A DNA stretch of 64,000 nucleotides from JAGVSV01 sp040766135 (lineage in GTDB: Bacteria; Bacillota; Clostridia; Christensenellales; Aristaeellaceae), in the NCBI GenBank assembly GCA_040766135.1, contig JAXGRA010000005.1:1-64000 (forward strand). The letters run 5' to 3'. Made by a program: the position numbers and the translations under genes. Shown here piece by piece: positions 51,523-59,568 of this stretch; position 1 is the first letter of the stretch; every line of letters begins with the position of its first letter. The notes under the pieces were generated by a model that was not told where the DNA came from, searched no databases, and saw only the letters and a list, made by a program, of their open reading frames with translations.

Positions 51523-51552
51523 GTCGGCAGGAAAAATACTCTTCCTGCCGAC
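51523..51552 (-). terminator. strong hairpin between the binding-protein gene and the FAD gene
   Basis: Eleven-base perfect arms GTCGGCAGGAA and TTCCTGCCGAC with an eight-base loop, just after the binding-protein stop. No T-run follows on the minus strand, so it may protect the upstream mRNA or reduce read-through into the FAD gene rather than terminate fully. Confidence 0.5.
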
Positions 51553-51584
51553 TTGCTCAGTAGTTGAATGCGCGGTGTATCAAA

Positions 51585-53090
51585 TCAGAAGTCAAACGGG
51601 TTTTCGCTGACCCACTTGTTCATGGCATCCTTGATGGCCTGGCCGCCTTCTGCCATGTAGCGCGCCGTAAAGTCATCAAAGTCCTTATCAGTGGTCTTGT
51701 TTTCAACAATGGCCTGCAGCGAGAAGTCATACAGCATGGTGCCCAACACCTGCGAGTGGGCTTGCACTTCCGGCAGGCTGTTGCACAGGCTGGTACGATC
51801 GATCTGGCATGTTGCGTTGGGCAGCGTATCGCCTACTGCGTCATAAGCGACCGCCATTTCAGGCGTCTTGCGGGCGCGCGCCTGCCATTGTTTATATTCC
51901 ACTTCTACGGGCTGGAGGCTGGAAAACTGGTTGGCCCAGTTCAAGTCGTTGAACGCCGGGAAGATCGGCCAGTAATCGCCATTTTCATCCACGGTATAGT
52001 GTTCGCCTTCTTTGCCGATGTGGGTAATGATGAAGTTTTCCGGTTCTGCAAGGATGTTGAAGTAGTTCACCACATGCTCTACATTTTTGCTGGTGCGCGG
52101 AATGGCGTAGTATTTGTTGACACCATAGCTATTGACCAGCACGTACTTGCCGTTAGCATCGGTCAGCGGCTCGCGGAACGGCACCAAATCGGTGGACAGC
52201 CCACTGGCTGTTAAACCGGTAATCAGGCTGGGAATATCCCAGAAGGCATACTGAGAAACATAGGCACCATCGGTTGTGAATTTCTGGTTTCTGTTTTCGC
52301 TAGAGTTAACGGGATAGTCAGGATCCAGCAAGCCTTTCTCATACAGGCTGGCCATGTAGCGGATATACTCCCTGTATGCGGGCTTTTCGATGATGTTTTC
52401 TATACCAGCTTCATCTTCGATCCAAACAATGTTGGGCAGAGAGAAAGCAGTCATGATATCCCGGACCAGCCAAGTGCCCTTATTAAAGGTAAGAGGTGCT
52501 ACCCCCTTGGCATCCTTGATGGCTTGAAGGAATGCAGTAAACTCATCCAGCGTTTTGGGAAGCTCAAGCTTCAGCTCCTCAATGATTTCTGGTTTTGTGT
52601 ATAATGCGCCATTGCTGCGTGTACCCTTGGCAGTGCCATAAGCGGGGCCACCCACTTGGCGAACCAGCGCCACAATCTCCCCGTTGGCGTTCTTTGACGC
52701 ATCCCAAAGTGTCTGGGAATGCGCTGCCAACAGTGTTTGACCATATTTGGCCAGTGCGTCATCTAACGGAGCCAGTATACCCAGGTCGGATAAGCGGCCA
52801 AAAATGGCGGGGTACAGTTCAAGGATATCAAAATCTGTGCCTGCAGACAGTTCCATCATCAGCTTTTCGTCTGCGTTGTCCTGTGGCAGCATTTCATAGA
52901 CAACATCATACCCAGACAGTTCTTCCATGAACTTGACTGCCAGGTCCTCGTTGGGGTCAAAGGTGCGATGGTATACCAGGAACTTGAGCACCGGTTTCTC
53001 GCCCAAATCTTCTGCTGCAGCAGGAGAGACCATGCTAAGCAACAGCGCTGCCGTCATTACAAGTAACAGGATTCTTTTCAGTTTTGCCAT
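51585..53090 (-). CDS. extracellular solute-binding protein of a sugar ABC transporter
   Basis: 501 residues. Cleavable signal peptide (AKLKRILLLVMTAALLLSMVSPAAA) without the lipobox cysteine usual for Gram-positive binding proteins, so the mature protein may not be lipid-anchored. The rest has the LplA/family-1 layout: VKFMEELSGYDVVYEMLPQD, DILELYPAIFGRLSDLGILAPLDDAL, FTAFLQAIKDAKGVAPLTFN, YAIPRTSKNVEHVVNYFNILAEPEN. The ligand is probably an oligosaccharide or sugar derivative, by family. Transcribed with the two permeases upstream; RBS AAGGAGGAAAG. No ATPase gene is adjacent, which is common for this class, where a shared MsmX-type ATPase serves several importers. Confidence 0.9.
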   Translation of the reverse strand: MAKLKRILLLVMTAALLLSMVSPAAAEDLGEKPVLKFLVYHRTFDPNEDLAVKFMEELSGYDVVYEMLPQDNADEKLMMELSAGTDFDILELYPAIFGRLSDLGILAPLDDALAKYGQTLLAAHSQTLWDASKNANGEIVALVRQVGGPAYGTAKGTRSNGALYTKPEIIEELKLELPKTLDEFTAFLQAIKDAKGVAPLTFNKGTWLVRDIMTAFSLPNIVWIEDEAGIENIIEKPAYREYIRYMASLYEKGLLDPDYPVNSSENRNQKFTTDGAYVSQYAFWDIPSLITGLTASGLSTDLVPFREPLTDANGKYVLVNSYGVNKYYAIPRTSKNVEHVVNYFNILAEPENFIITHIGKEGEHYTVDENGDYWPIFPAFNDLNWANQFSSLQPVEVEYKQWQARARKTPEMAVAYDAVGDTLPNATCQIDRTSLCNSLPEVQAHSQVLGTMLYDFSLQAIVENKTTDKDFDDFTARYMAEGGQAIKDAMNKWVSENPFDF

Positions 53091-53148
53091 GGGGTTCTTT
53101 CCTCCTTATTTTCAAGCGCTTCTCCGCGCTTGTAGTTCGTTTAAATAA

Positions 53149-54033
53149 TCAGCCTTTGACCGAGCCGATGTTGATGCCCTTGACAAAGTACCGCTGCAAG
53201 AAGGGATAGACCATCAGGATGGGTGCCGTTGCCAGAAAAATCGTTGCAGCCCGGACGGATTCGGGGGATGTGTTCATGTACTGCGTCATGTCGGTCGTGA
53301 TGGTATTGGCATCCGGAGAGATCTGCGATGCCTGCACCAGCTCATACAAATACTGCTGCAGGGGCTTGAGCGCAGGCCTTGTAATATACAGGATGCCCGC
53401 AAAATAACCGTTCCAGTAGGATACAGAGTAGTACAAGCTGACCGTAGCAATGACCGGCATAGACATAGGAATGACCACTGAAAACAGTGTGCGGAAATTG
53501 CTTGCGCCGTCAATACGGGCCGATTCTTCAACGCTTTCGGGCAGCTGTTCATAAAATGTTTTGACCAATAGTATATTGAATACCGAACACATGCCCGGAA
53601 AGATCAATGCTAAAATCGTGTTGGTCAAGCCCAATGAGCGGTAGAGCATGTAACTGGGCACCATACCGCCTGAAAACAGCATGACAAACACAAACAGCAA
53701 CATGAAAAACTTGCGCCCTACCATGGTCGGCTTGGATAGGGGATAGGCCACTGTTGTGGTCAGAAACATGGCACAGATGGTTCCTACAATAGTAACGATG
53801 ACAGATACCTTCAAGCCGTTGACAAACTCCACCGTGTCCAGCACATAGCGATAGGTGCCTAACTGGAACCCCACCGGCAAGAACTTGACGCTGCCGGTCA
53901 TCACTGCCCCTTCGCTGGAAACCGATTTTGCCAGAACGTTCATGCAGGGCAGCAATGTAATAATAGCGAAGATAATCATACAAAAAGTACAAAAGTTGAT
54001 GAAAATAACTTCACCTAATGTTTTGCGTTTCAT
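53149..54033 (-). CDS. carbohydrate ABC transporter permease (LplC/YtcP type)
   Basis: 294 residues, six predicted helices, MalG-type permease. The EAA loop ESARIDGASNFRTLFSVVIPMSMPVI contacts the ATPase. Ends in the usual PFLQRYFVKGINIGSVKG. Pairs with the permease encoded upstream. Confidence 0.93.
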   Translation of the reverse strand: MKRKTLGEVIFINFCTFCMIIFAIITLLPCMNVLAKSVSSEGAVMTGSVKFLPVGFQLGTYRYVLDTVEFVNGLKVSVIVTIVGTICAMFLTTTVAYPLSKPTMVGRKFFMLLFVFVMLFSGGMVPSYMLYRSLGLTNTILALIFPGMCSVFNILLVKTFYEQLPESVEESARIDGASNFRTLFSVVIPMSMPVIATVSLYYSVSYWNGYFAGILYITRPALKPLQQYLYELVQASQISPDANTITTDMTQYMNTSPESVRAATIFLATAPILMVYPFLQRYFVKGINIGSVKG

Positions 54034-54060
54034 GTCCGTGCATTCCCTCCTTAATGGACA

Positions 54061-55059
54061 TTACCAGATGGATCTGTCCGTCAGCCGCTTAGAAAACCAA
54101 TTGCTGGAAAGCACAAGAATAAGTGCAACGACTGAGTTGAACAGACCAACCGCAGTGCCGTAGGAAAAATTCATACGTCCAAGGCCTTCGCGGTAAACAT
54201 ACGTGCCGATAATGTCAGCAACTTCATACACAATGGAATTGTACATGACAAAAATCTGCTCAAAGCCCGCATCAAGAATTCGACCAATTCGCAAAATCAG
54301 CATCATGATGACGGTTGGCGCAATCCCAGGTATTGTAACGGACATAAGCTGTCTTATCTTTCCTGCGCCGTCAATGGTGGCCGCTTCGTATAACTGCGGA
54401 TCCACCGAGGTAATAGCCGCCAGATAGACAATGGATCCCCAGCCCACGCTCTTCCAGGCGTCCGTTACAATCAACACACTGCGGAACCATTTTTTGCTTG
54501 ATAAGAAGTTGATGGACTGCCCTCCCAGCGAATTGATGAACTGGTTGACCAGACCTGTCGATCCCAGCAGCGATAAGAATATACCGCTAACCACAGCCCA
54601 CGACAAAAAGTGTGGAAGGTAAATGATTGTCTGAATCGTGCGTTTGAAAGGTACGCTAAGGATTTCATTGAGCATGATGGCTGTAATGATGGGCAATGGA
54701 AAGACAAACAGCAATCGATAAACGCTGATAACCAGCGTGTTGCGGAAAATTCTGGCGAAATCCGGGCTGCTGAACAGTTTGGAAAAGTGTTTAAGCCCCA
54801 CCCAGTTGGATTTCAAAATTGCATCAATGGGGTTGTTTCCAGCAAAGATATTGTAATCCTTAAAAGCAATTGCAATACCCGCCATAGGAAGATAGTTAAA
54901 AATAAGGATATACACAAGCGCAGGAATCAGCAAAAAATACAAATCATAATTCCGTCTGATATATCCGATGCGATCACGCTTGTGACGTTTGGGTATTTGA
55001 CGGGCAGAAATATTTGCTGCACCAAATTCAGTCGAGGGGATATCCCTTTTTTCTATCAT
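54061..55059 (-). CDS. carbohydrate ABC transporter permease (LplB type)
   Basis: 332 residues, six predicted helices after a basic N-terminal tail of about 35 residues (KRHKRDRIGYIRRNYDLYFLL). EAA loop YEAATIDGAGKIRQLMSVTIPGIAPTVI. First gene of the four-gene transporter operon. The RBS before the ATG is weak (GGTGGTG about 11 bases away), and an overlapping TATAAT sits right before the start, so the start is less certain than the rest. Confidence 0.92.
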   Translation of the reverse strand: MIEKRDIPSTEFGAANISARQIPKRHKRDRIGYIRRNYDLYFLLIPALVYILIFNYLPMAGIAIAFKDYNIFAGNNPIDAILKSNWVGLKHFSKLFSSPDFARIFRNTLVISVYRLLFVFPLPIITAIMLNEILSVPFKRTIQTIIYLPHFLSWAVVSGIFLSLLGSTGLVNQFINSLGGQSINFLSSKKWFRSVLIVTDAWKSVGWGSIVYLAAITSVDPQLYEAATIDGAGKIRQLMSVTIPGIAPTVIMMLILRIGRILDAGFEQIFVMYNSIVYEVADIIGTYVYREGLGRMNFSYGTAVGLFNSVVALILVLSSNWFSKRLTDRSIW

Positions 55060-55060
55060 A

Positions 55061-55121
55061 ATTATAACACCACCATTTATAGTTATAATAATATGGTATC
55101 ATCGCGTGTTAGCAATGTCAA
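55061..55121 (-). promoter_or_regulatory. promoter and operator-like dyad of the sugar transporter operon
   Basis: On the minus strand TTGACA (55116-55121), 17-base spacer, TACCAT (55093-55098). Immediately downstream, covering the expected start point and 5' end, are perfect 8-base arms ATTATAAC (55061-55068) and GTTATAAT (55082-55089), 13 bases apart. This is a plausible operator for the operon's sugar-responsive repressor, which is not encoded in the window. Confidence 0.5.
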
Positions 55122-55164
55122 GGCGCGGCTGGAACTTGTTTTGAGGGGTATGGCGAGTTGCTCA

Positions 55165-55206
55165 CAAAAAAAGGACTGTACGCGGAGTTGTTCCGTATGC
55201 AGTCCC
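55165..55206 (-). terminator. intrinsic terminator of the PHP-HPr-M19 genes
   Basis: On the minus strand GGACTGCATACGGA and TCCGCGTACAGTCC form a hairpin with two weak pairs and a short loop, followed by TTTTTTT. It lies about 30 bases after the dipeptidase stop. Confidence 0.75.
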
Positions 55207-55234
55207 AGTTTTATCGATAAGCGAGGGTTCCTGA

Positions 55235-56152
55235 TCAGATTCTGGCAAAGTAGTCGAAGAACGCCTGTCCTGCGATGTCACGCACGTCCTTGTCGCCAAA
55301 GCCGCGGCGGCGCAGGGCCTCCAGCAGGTTGGGGAAATCGGCGGGGTTGTCCAGCCCCACGGGCTTGCTGCTGATGCCGTCAAAGTCCGAGCCGAAGCCC
55401 ACCATCCCGGCACCGCCTACATCGTACATGTGCGCGATGTGGTCCACCAGCATGTCCAGCGTGCAGACGGGTTGGTCGGTGATGAACAGGGGGAAGAAGT
55501 TCAGCCCTACAAAGCCTCCGGCCCCAAACAACTGTCGCAGCTGGCGGTCGGTCAGGTTGCGCGTATGGTCGCGCAGTGCGCGGGCGCAGCTGTGGCTGGC
55601 CATGGGCGGCGCATTGGTTTTCAGAAATATATCATCGACACCCGCTTCGTTCAGGTGGGAGATATCCACCGCGATGCGCAGGCGCTGCATTTCGCGCACG
55701 GCCTGGAGGCCATAGTCGGTCAGGCCGGTGGTGGCGTCCACGCAGTGCGGCGTGCCCAGCGCGTTGGGGTGGTTCCAGGTAACGGCAGCCATGCGCACAC
55801 CGCGGTTGCGGTATTCTTCAATGACATGCAGCCCGCGTGCGAATACCTCGCAGCCCTCGATGGACAGCAGCATGTGTGGCCCGTCATCGGCTATGTCCGC
55901 CGGGTCATCCACCAGCCGCCAGCCCTGGTTTTGCAGCTTTTGAAGTTCGGCAAACATGCCGGCAAAGCGGGCCTCAAAAGTTTCCAAATCTGCTGCCGGG
56001 CCCACGTACATAGCCATGGTTTGCAGCACAACACCGCCCTTCAACAGGCGCTTCAGCGTTACATCGTTGGCGCTGCCAGGGGCGGTGAGCAGGTTGTACA
56101 GCGTGTCACAGTGCGCATCACATACGCGCACGGGAGCCTTTATATTGCTCAC
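55235..56152 (-). CDS. membrane-dipeptidase-family (M19) peptidase
   Basis: 305 residues, renal-dipeptidase/M19 amidohydrolase fold with two zinc sites: VCDAHCDTLY (residues about 11-17), SIEGCEVFARGLHVIEEYRNRGVRMAAVTWNHPN, VDISHLNEAGV, ASHSCARALRDHTRNLTDRQL and GFGSDFDG. It has no signal peptide, so it should act in the cytoplasm, probably on dipeptides or D-amino-acid peptides. Overlaps the HPr-like gene by four bases. Confidence 0.93.
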   Translation of the reverse strand: MSNIKAPVRVCDAHCDTLYNLLTAPGSANDVTLKRLLKGGVVLQTMAMYVGPAADLETFEARFAGMFAELQKLQNQGWRLVDDPADIADDGPHMLLSIEGCEVFARGLHVIEEYRNRGVRMAAVTWNHPNALGTPHCVDATTGLTDYGLQAVREMQRLRIAVDISHLNEAGVDDIFLKTNAPPMASHSCARALRDHTRNLTDRQLRQLFGAGGFVGLNFFPLFITDQPVCTLDMLVDHIAHMYDVGGAGMVGFGSDFDGISSKPVGLDNPADFPNLLEALRRRGFGDKDVRDIAGQAFFDYFARI

Positions 56153-56376
56153 GGTGCAAACTGCTCCAGGTCTTTGAGCAGGTCATCACAATCATCAGCA
56201 TAAACTTCCAGCGAGATGGGCTTGCTTAAATCCAGGGAGAAAATGCCCAGGATGGACTTTGCATCCACCACGTGGCGTCCGGCACGCAGATCCATATCAT
56301 AGGGATAGCGGCTGACGATGTTGACAAAGGTTTTGACTTCCTCGGCAAAACTCAGTTTGATGGGGACGGATTTCAT
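56149..56376 (-). CDS. HPr-like small protein without the phosphorylatable histidine
   Basis: 75 residues with the HPr pattern in its second half (DLRAGRHVVDAKSILGIFSLDLSKPISLEVYADD). The active-site block GLHARPA is absent; the same region reads EEVKTFVNIVSR. It therefore cannot accept phosphate from enzyme I in the usual way. Similar His-less HPr-like proteins are common in Clostridia and their role is unknown. Start 56376 is set by GGAGG seven bases upstream; the open frame upstream is longer. Own promoter at 56407-56435. Confidence 0.8.
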   Translation of the reverse strand: MKSVPIKLSFAEEVKTFVNIVSRYPYDMDLRAGRHVVDAKSILGIFSLDLSKPISLEVYADDCDDLLKDLEQFAP

Positions 56377-56406
56377 AGTAAGTACCTCCATTATTTCGTT
56401 AGTAAG

Positions 56407-56435
56407 ATTATACGGCAGTCGGCGCGATAACTCAA
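56407..56435 (-). promoter_or_regulatory. promoter for the HPr-like and M19 genes
   Basis: Minus strand: TTGAGT (56430-56435), 17-base spacer, consensus TATAAT (56407-56412), 30 bases upstream of the HPr-like start. An eight-base inverted repeat ACCTTTGA/TCAAAGGT lies just upstream near 56446-56471, next to the stop of the PHP gene. Confidence 0.65.
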
Positions 56436-56471
56436 GACGGCAGAACCTTTGAAATAGAGTTCTCAAAGGTA

Positions 56472-57284
56472 TTATCTGACAATCTCTGCCAAATCGTCCT
56501 CTTTGAGGTTCAGCAGCTGTGCCAATACATAAGCAGCAGCCCAGCGATCATGTACATTGCCAGGCGCGGCAGAGTGTGCATCCGAACCGAACGTGAATTG
56601 GCATCCGCACTCCTTGGCCAGATCAAACATGCGCAGCGAGGGATGATCCATAATCTCCGTAAGATGATCCATCGGATAGTTATAGATGTTTATCTCGATG
56701 GCAATATCTGCTTCCTTGGCCATGCAGAACACCTCACGGTATTGCGCGGGGGAAATCAGATCATAGAGCACACGGTTGTCATAGGGGCAGCACACTGCGG
56801 CAAATGGATGCGCGATGGAGGTAACGTATTTGGCAAGCGGGCTTGATACGATATCACAGAAAGCTTCCAGCATAAACTGGGCATGCAGCTCCTTGGGCTC
56901 GTAGTACGCCTTGGGCATCATCATGTGCGTGTGAGAATTGGGCACGAGAATAAAATCGAATTCTTGTGCAATTTCCTCTGTCAGGGCAATGTCCTTGCGC
57001 AACGGGTCATATTCTGTCTCGCAGCCAAAGTATAGTTTTATCCCGTACTTGCCATCGTTATCGCGTATAGCCTGGCGCAGCTGAGCAACGTGGGCAAAAT
57101 CCTGTTGCTTGTAAAACCCCTCCAAAGCACCGGGAATGGCTGCATCCCACATATGGTCGGCAAAGCCGAGCTTTTTGATGCCCTGTTTTTTTGCCAGTTC
57201 CAGATACGCATCAAGCGTTGCAGCGTTACGATCGGCACAAAGGGACAGTGTGGTATGGACGTGGAAATCGTGTTCGATACGCAT
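56472..57284 (-). CDS. PHP-domain phosphoesterase (histidinol-phosphatase-like)
   Basis: 270 residues, PHP trinuclear-metal fold: HDFHVHTTLSLCADR near the N-terminus, KLGFADHMWD, YFGCETEYDP, VPNSHTHM, IAHPF and TFGSDAHS supply the metal ligands. It resembles HisK-type histidinol phosphatases, but no his genes are nearby, so the substrate is uncertain. It is upstream of the HPr-like gene on the same strand but separated by 95 bases with a promoter. Extended -10 TGCTATAAT (57335-57343 on the minus strand) may drive it. Confidence 0.88.
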   Translation of the reverse strand: MRIEHDFHVHTTLSLCADRNAATLDAYLELAKKQGIKKLGFADHMWDAAIPGALEGFYKQQDFAHVAQLRQAIRDNDGKYGIKLYFGCETEYDPLRKDIALTEEIAQEFDFILVPNSHTHMMMPKAYYEPKELHAQFMLEAFCDIVSSPLAKYVTSIAHPFAAVCCPYDNRVLYDLISPAQYREVFCMAKEADIAIEINIYNYPMDHLTEIMDHPSLRMFDLAKECGCQFTFGSDAHSAAPGNVHDRWAAAYVLAQLLNLKEDDLAEIVR

Positions 57285-57487
57285 AAGACATCAGCCTTTC
57301 ATGATTGTAACTATAACTGTGGGGAGCCGCATTGATTATAGCAGTTCCATCAAGTTTTTTCTCTTTCATTCATCAAAAGTTAGCAGAAACACTTAGCGAT
57401 AAATCTTACAGGAAAGCGAATGGCGAAAGTTATTTGCAATATTTTGGGAAAGATGCATCTATGTATACATGCTTAATCGGGGATGTG

Positions 57488-57516
57488 TTGACCAACCCCG
57501 CCGAACTAAGTATCAT
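57488..57516 (+). promoter_or_regulatory. promoter of the stalked sugar-binding protein
   Basis: TTGACC (57488-57493), 17-base spacer, TATCAT (57511-57516). The rest of the 290-base divergent gap (57285-57576) is AT-richer than its surroundings and contains no gene that I can support. CGGGG/CCCCG arms flank the -35. Confidence 0.55.
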
Positions 57517-57576
57517 GAACATAGAAGGTGTGCGTAGAAGCATGCTGTAAACTAAAAATAGGAGGGATATCTTGTC

Positions 57577-59433
57577 ATGAAGAAATCGACGGGCATTCTA
57601 CTTGCGGTGCTGCTTATCGCAGCGCTGGTTGCGAGCGGCGTTTTCCTGTCGCAAAAGGGCGACTTGCAAAAGCAGGTGGACGACCTGACTGCGCAGGTAA
57701 CCAATTTGACGGCGGAACTGGATACTGCCAAGGGTGAGACTAAAGCGGCTGCTGAGCAGGCCGCTACAGCTGTTACGGAGGCTGAAACCCTTCTATCGCA
57801 AAAGGGTGACTTACAAAAGCAGGTGGATGACCTGACTGCGCAGGTGACCACGCTGACAGCAGAATTGGATACCGCCAAGGGTGAGGCGACAGCAACTGCT
57901 GAGCAGGCTGCAACCGCCGCTAAGGAGGCTGAAACCCTCCAGTTGCAAAAGGGCGACCTGCAAAAGCAGGTGGATGACCTGACTGCACAGGTGACCACGC
58001 TGACAGCAGAATTGGACACCGCTAAGGGTGAGGCTACAGCGACTGCTGAACAGGCTACTACGGCCGCTACAGAGGCTGAAACGCTCCTATCACAAAAGAG
58101 CGACCTGCAAAAGCAGGTGGACGACCTGACTGCGCAGGTGACCAAATTGACAACGGAGCTGGACACTGCTAAGGGTGAGGCTGCAGCGACTGCCGAGCAG
58201 GCTGCTACAGCCGCGACAGAGGCTGAAACGCTCCTATCACAAAAGGGCGACCTGCAAAAGCAGGTGGATGACCTGACCGCGCAGGTAGCCACACTGACAG
58301 CGGAGTTGGATACGATAAAAAACGCGGCCGCCACTGCTGCGGAGCAGGCTGAAACTCTGCTGTCGCAAAAGGATGACCTACAAAAGAAGGCGGATGACCT
58401 GACTGCACAGGTAACTACGTTGAAGGCAGAGCTGGACACCGCCAAGGATGAGGCCGCCGCTGCTGTCAAGGAGGCCGAGGCCCTGAAGAAACAAGCCGCC
58501 GAGATGGCCGCCGCTGAAGAAGCTGCCGCTAAGGAAGCCGCCGAGAAGGCTGCTGCCGAAAAGGCTGAGAACTCCAAGTATAAGATTGGTATTCTGGCCC
58601 CTGCCGTTACGCACGGCTGGGTGGCGGGCGTAGCATACAATGCCGAGTATCAGGCCAAGGAACTGGCTGATGTCGTGGAATATAAAATGGCCACCTCCAC
58701 CAACGCCGAGGAGATGACAGCGCAGCTGGACGACCTGCTCACCTGGGGCGCGCAGGCCATCGTGGCCTTCCCGCAGTGGGAGGGCATGGAAGTGCCGATC
58801 CAGGCCGCTATTGACAAGGGCGTGGTCGTGGTCAACTTTGATATCGTTATCAATGCCAAGGGCATCTACTTGGTCACCGGCGACAACGAGAGCATGGGTG
58901 TGGAAGGCGCCAAGTACATTGTGGACAAGATTGGCAAGACCGGCACTGTGATCGCCCTGCCCGTGCCCACATCGGGTTCGGTCAGCCAGCTGCGCATGAA
59001 GGGCTTTATGGATACCATCAAGGAAATCGCGCCCGACATGACCGTTATTGAATATGCCACCAAGTTCACCCGCGAGGACGGCCTGAAGGACTTCACCGAT
59101 ATTCTGGCGGCCAACCCGCAGATTGATGCGGTATATAGCTTAGATGACGAAACGTCCATCGGCGTGCTGCAGGCCATCAGCGATGCCAACCGCACGGATA
59201 TCAAGGTCATCACGGGCGGCGGCGGCAGCCAGGGCTACTTCAAGATGATGCCTGAAAACAAGGACATCTGGATTGCCAGCGCGCTGTACAGCCCGCTGAT
59301 GGTGCGTGATGCCGTTGACGTGGCGGTGGCCGTATTGAAGGGCGAGGAGGTTGACCCCGTCAAGATTATTCCCACCACCATCGTGGACCGCACCAACTAC
59401 GAACACTTCCTGGATCCGGACTCCGTCTACTGA
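57577..59433 (+). CDS. sugar-binding periplasmic-type protein on a repetitive coiled-coil stalk
   Basis: 618 residues. N-terminal hydrophobic anchor or signal (6-24, KKSTGILLAVLLIAALVAS) without a lipobox. Residues 25 to about 330 form an almost pure coiled coil built of six repeats (consensus core QKGDLQKQVDDLTAQVTTL and TAELDTAKGEA), then an Ala/Glu/Lys-rich segment. From about 337 a type-1 periplasmic-binding-protein domain of the RbsB/XylF kind follows (YKIGILAPAVTHGWVAGVAYNAEYQ, FDIVINAKGIYLVTGDNES, PQIDAVYSLDDETSIGVLQAI, VITGGGGSQGYF, IASALYSPLMVRDAVDVAVAVLKG). No permease or ATPase is adjacent, so it is an orphan binding protein. RBS AGGAGGG upstream. The same anchor-plus-coil layout occurs in the 5'-nucleotidase at 33290. 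Confidence 0.88.
   Translation: MKKSTGILLAVLLIAALVASGVFLSQKGDLQKQVDDLTAQVTNLTAELDTAKGETKAAAEQAATAVTEAETLLSQKGDLQKQVDDLTAQVTTLTAELDTAKGEATATAEQAATAAKEAETLQLQKGDLQKQVDDLTAQVTTLTAELDTAKGEATATAEQATTAATEAETLLSQKSDLQKQVDDLTAQVTKLTTELDTAKGEAAATAEQAATAATEAETLLSQKGDLQKQVDDLTAQVATLTAELDTIKNAAATAAEQAETLLSQKDDLQKKADDLTAQVTTLKAELDTAKDEAAAAVKEAEALKKQAAEMAAAEEAAAKEAAEKAAAEKAENSKYKIGILAPAVTHGWVAGVAYNAEYQAKELADVVEYKMATSTNAEEMTAQLDDLLTWGAQAIVAFPQWEGMEVPIQAAIDKGVVVVNFDIVINAKGIYLVTGDNESMGVEGAKYIVDKIGKTGTVIALPVPTSGSVSQLRMKGFMDTIKEIAPDMTVIEYATKFTREDGLKDFTDILAANPQIDAVYSLDDETSIGVLQAISDANRTDIKVITGGGGSQGYFKMMPENKDIWIASALYSPLMVRDAVDVAVAVLKGEEVDPVKIIPTTIVDRTNYEHFLDPDSVY
57649..58488 (+). repeat. tandem 147-bp repeats encoding 49-residue coiled-coil units
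   Basis: Copies begin at 57649, 57796, 57943, 58090, 58237 and 58363. The first four steps are exactly 147 bases (49 residues, seven heptads) and the fifth is 126 bases (42 residues, six heptads). Copies 2-5 are near-identical over long stretches, so the array probably grew by recent tandem duplication. All indels keep the seven-residue register, pointing to selection on the coil. The array lies inside a gene and is not a CRISPR. Confidence 0.9.
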
Positions 59434-59451
59434 TTTGTTCTGATCATTCCA

Positions 59452-59489
59452 ACAACAGCGCCATGGCCTCTAAGCCATGGCGCTGTTGT
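59452..59489 (+). terminator. long perfect hairpin after the stalked binding protein
   Basis: Sixteen-base perfect arms ACAACAGCGCCATGGC (59452-59467) and GCCATGGCGCTGTTGT (59474-59489) with a six-base loop. Only AT-rich sequence without a T-run follows, but position and stem strength favour a terminator. Confidence 0.65.
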
Positions 59490-59507
59490 AATAATATTAT
59501 AAAGCAA

Positions 59508-59536
59508 TTGCAGCCTGGAGAAAGAGCCGGTATAAT
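59508..59536 (+). promoter_or_regulatory. promoter of the GH95 gene
   Basis: TTGCAG (59508-59513), 17-base spacer, consensus TATAAT (59531-59536). The -35 overlaps the palindrome GCAATTGC. RBS CAGGAGGC precedes the ATG at 59569. Confidence 0.7.
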
Positions 59537-59568
59537 AGTGACCAATAATATACACAGGAGGCAATAGC

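Noticed and set aside
57649..58488. Regular repeats that might be taken for a CRISPR array
   Set aside because: Period is 147 bases without unique spacers, and the array is in frame inside a coding sequence.
57552..58640. 362-codon minus-strand frame rich in Ser, Ala, Val and Cys
   Set aside because: Caused by the tandem repeats of the plus-strand stalk gene read backwards; its repetitiveness mirrors that array and there is no start signal.
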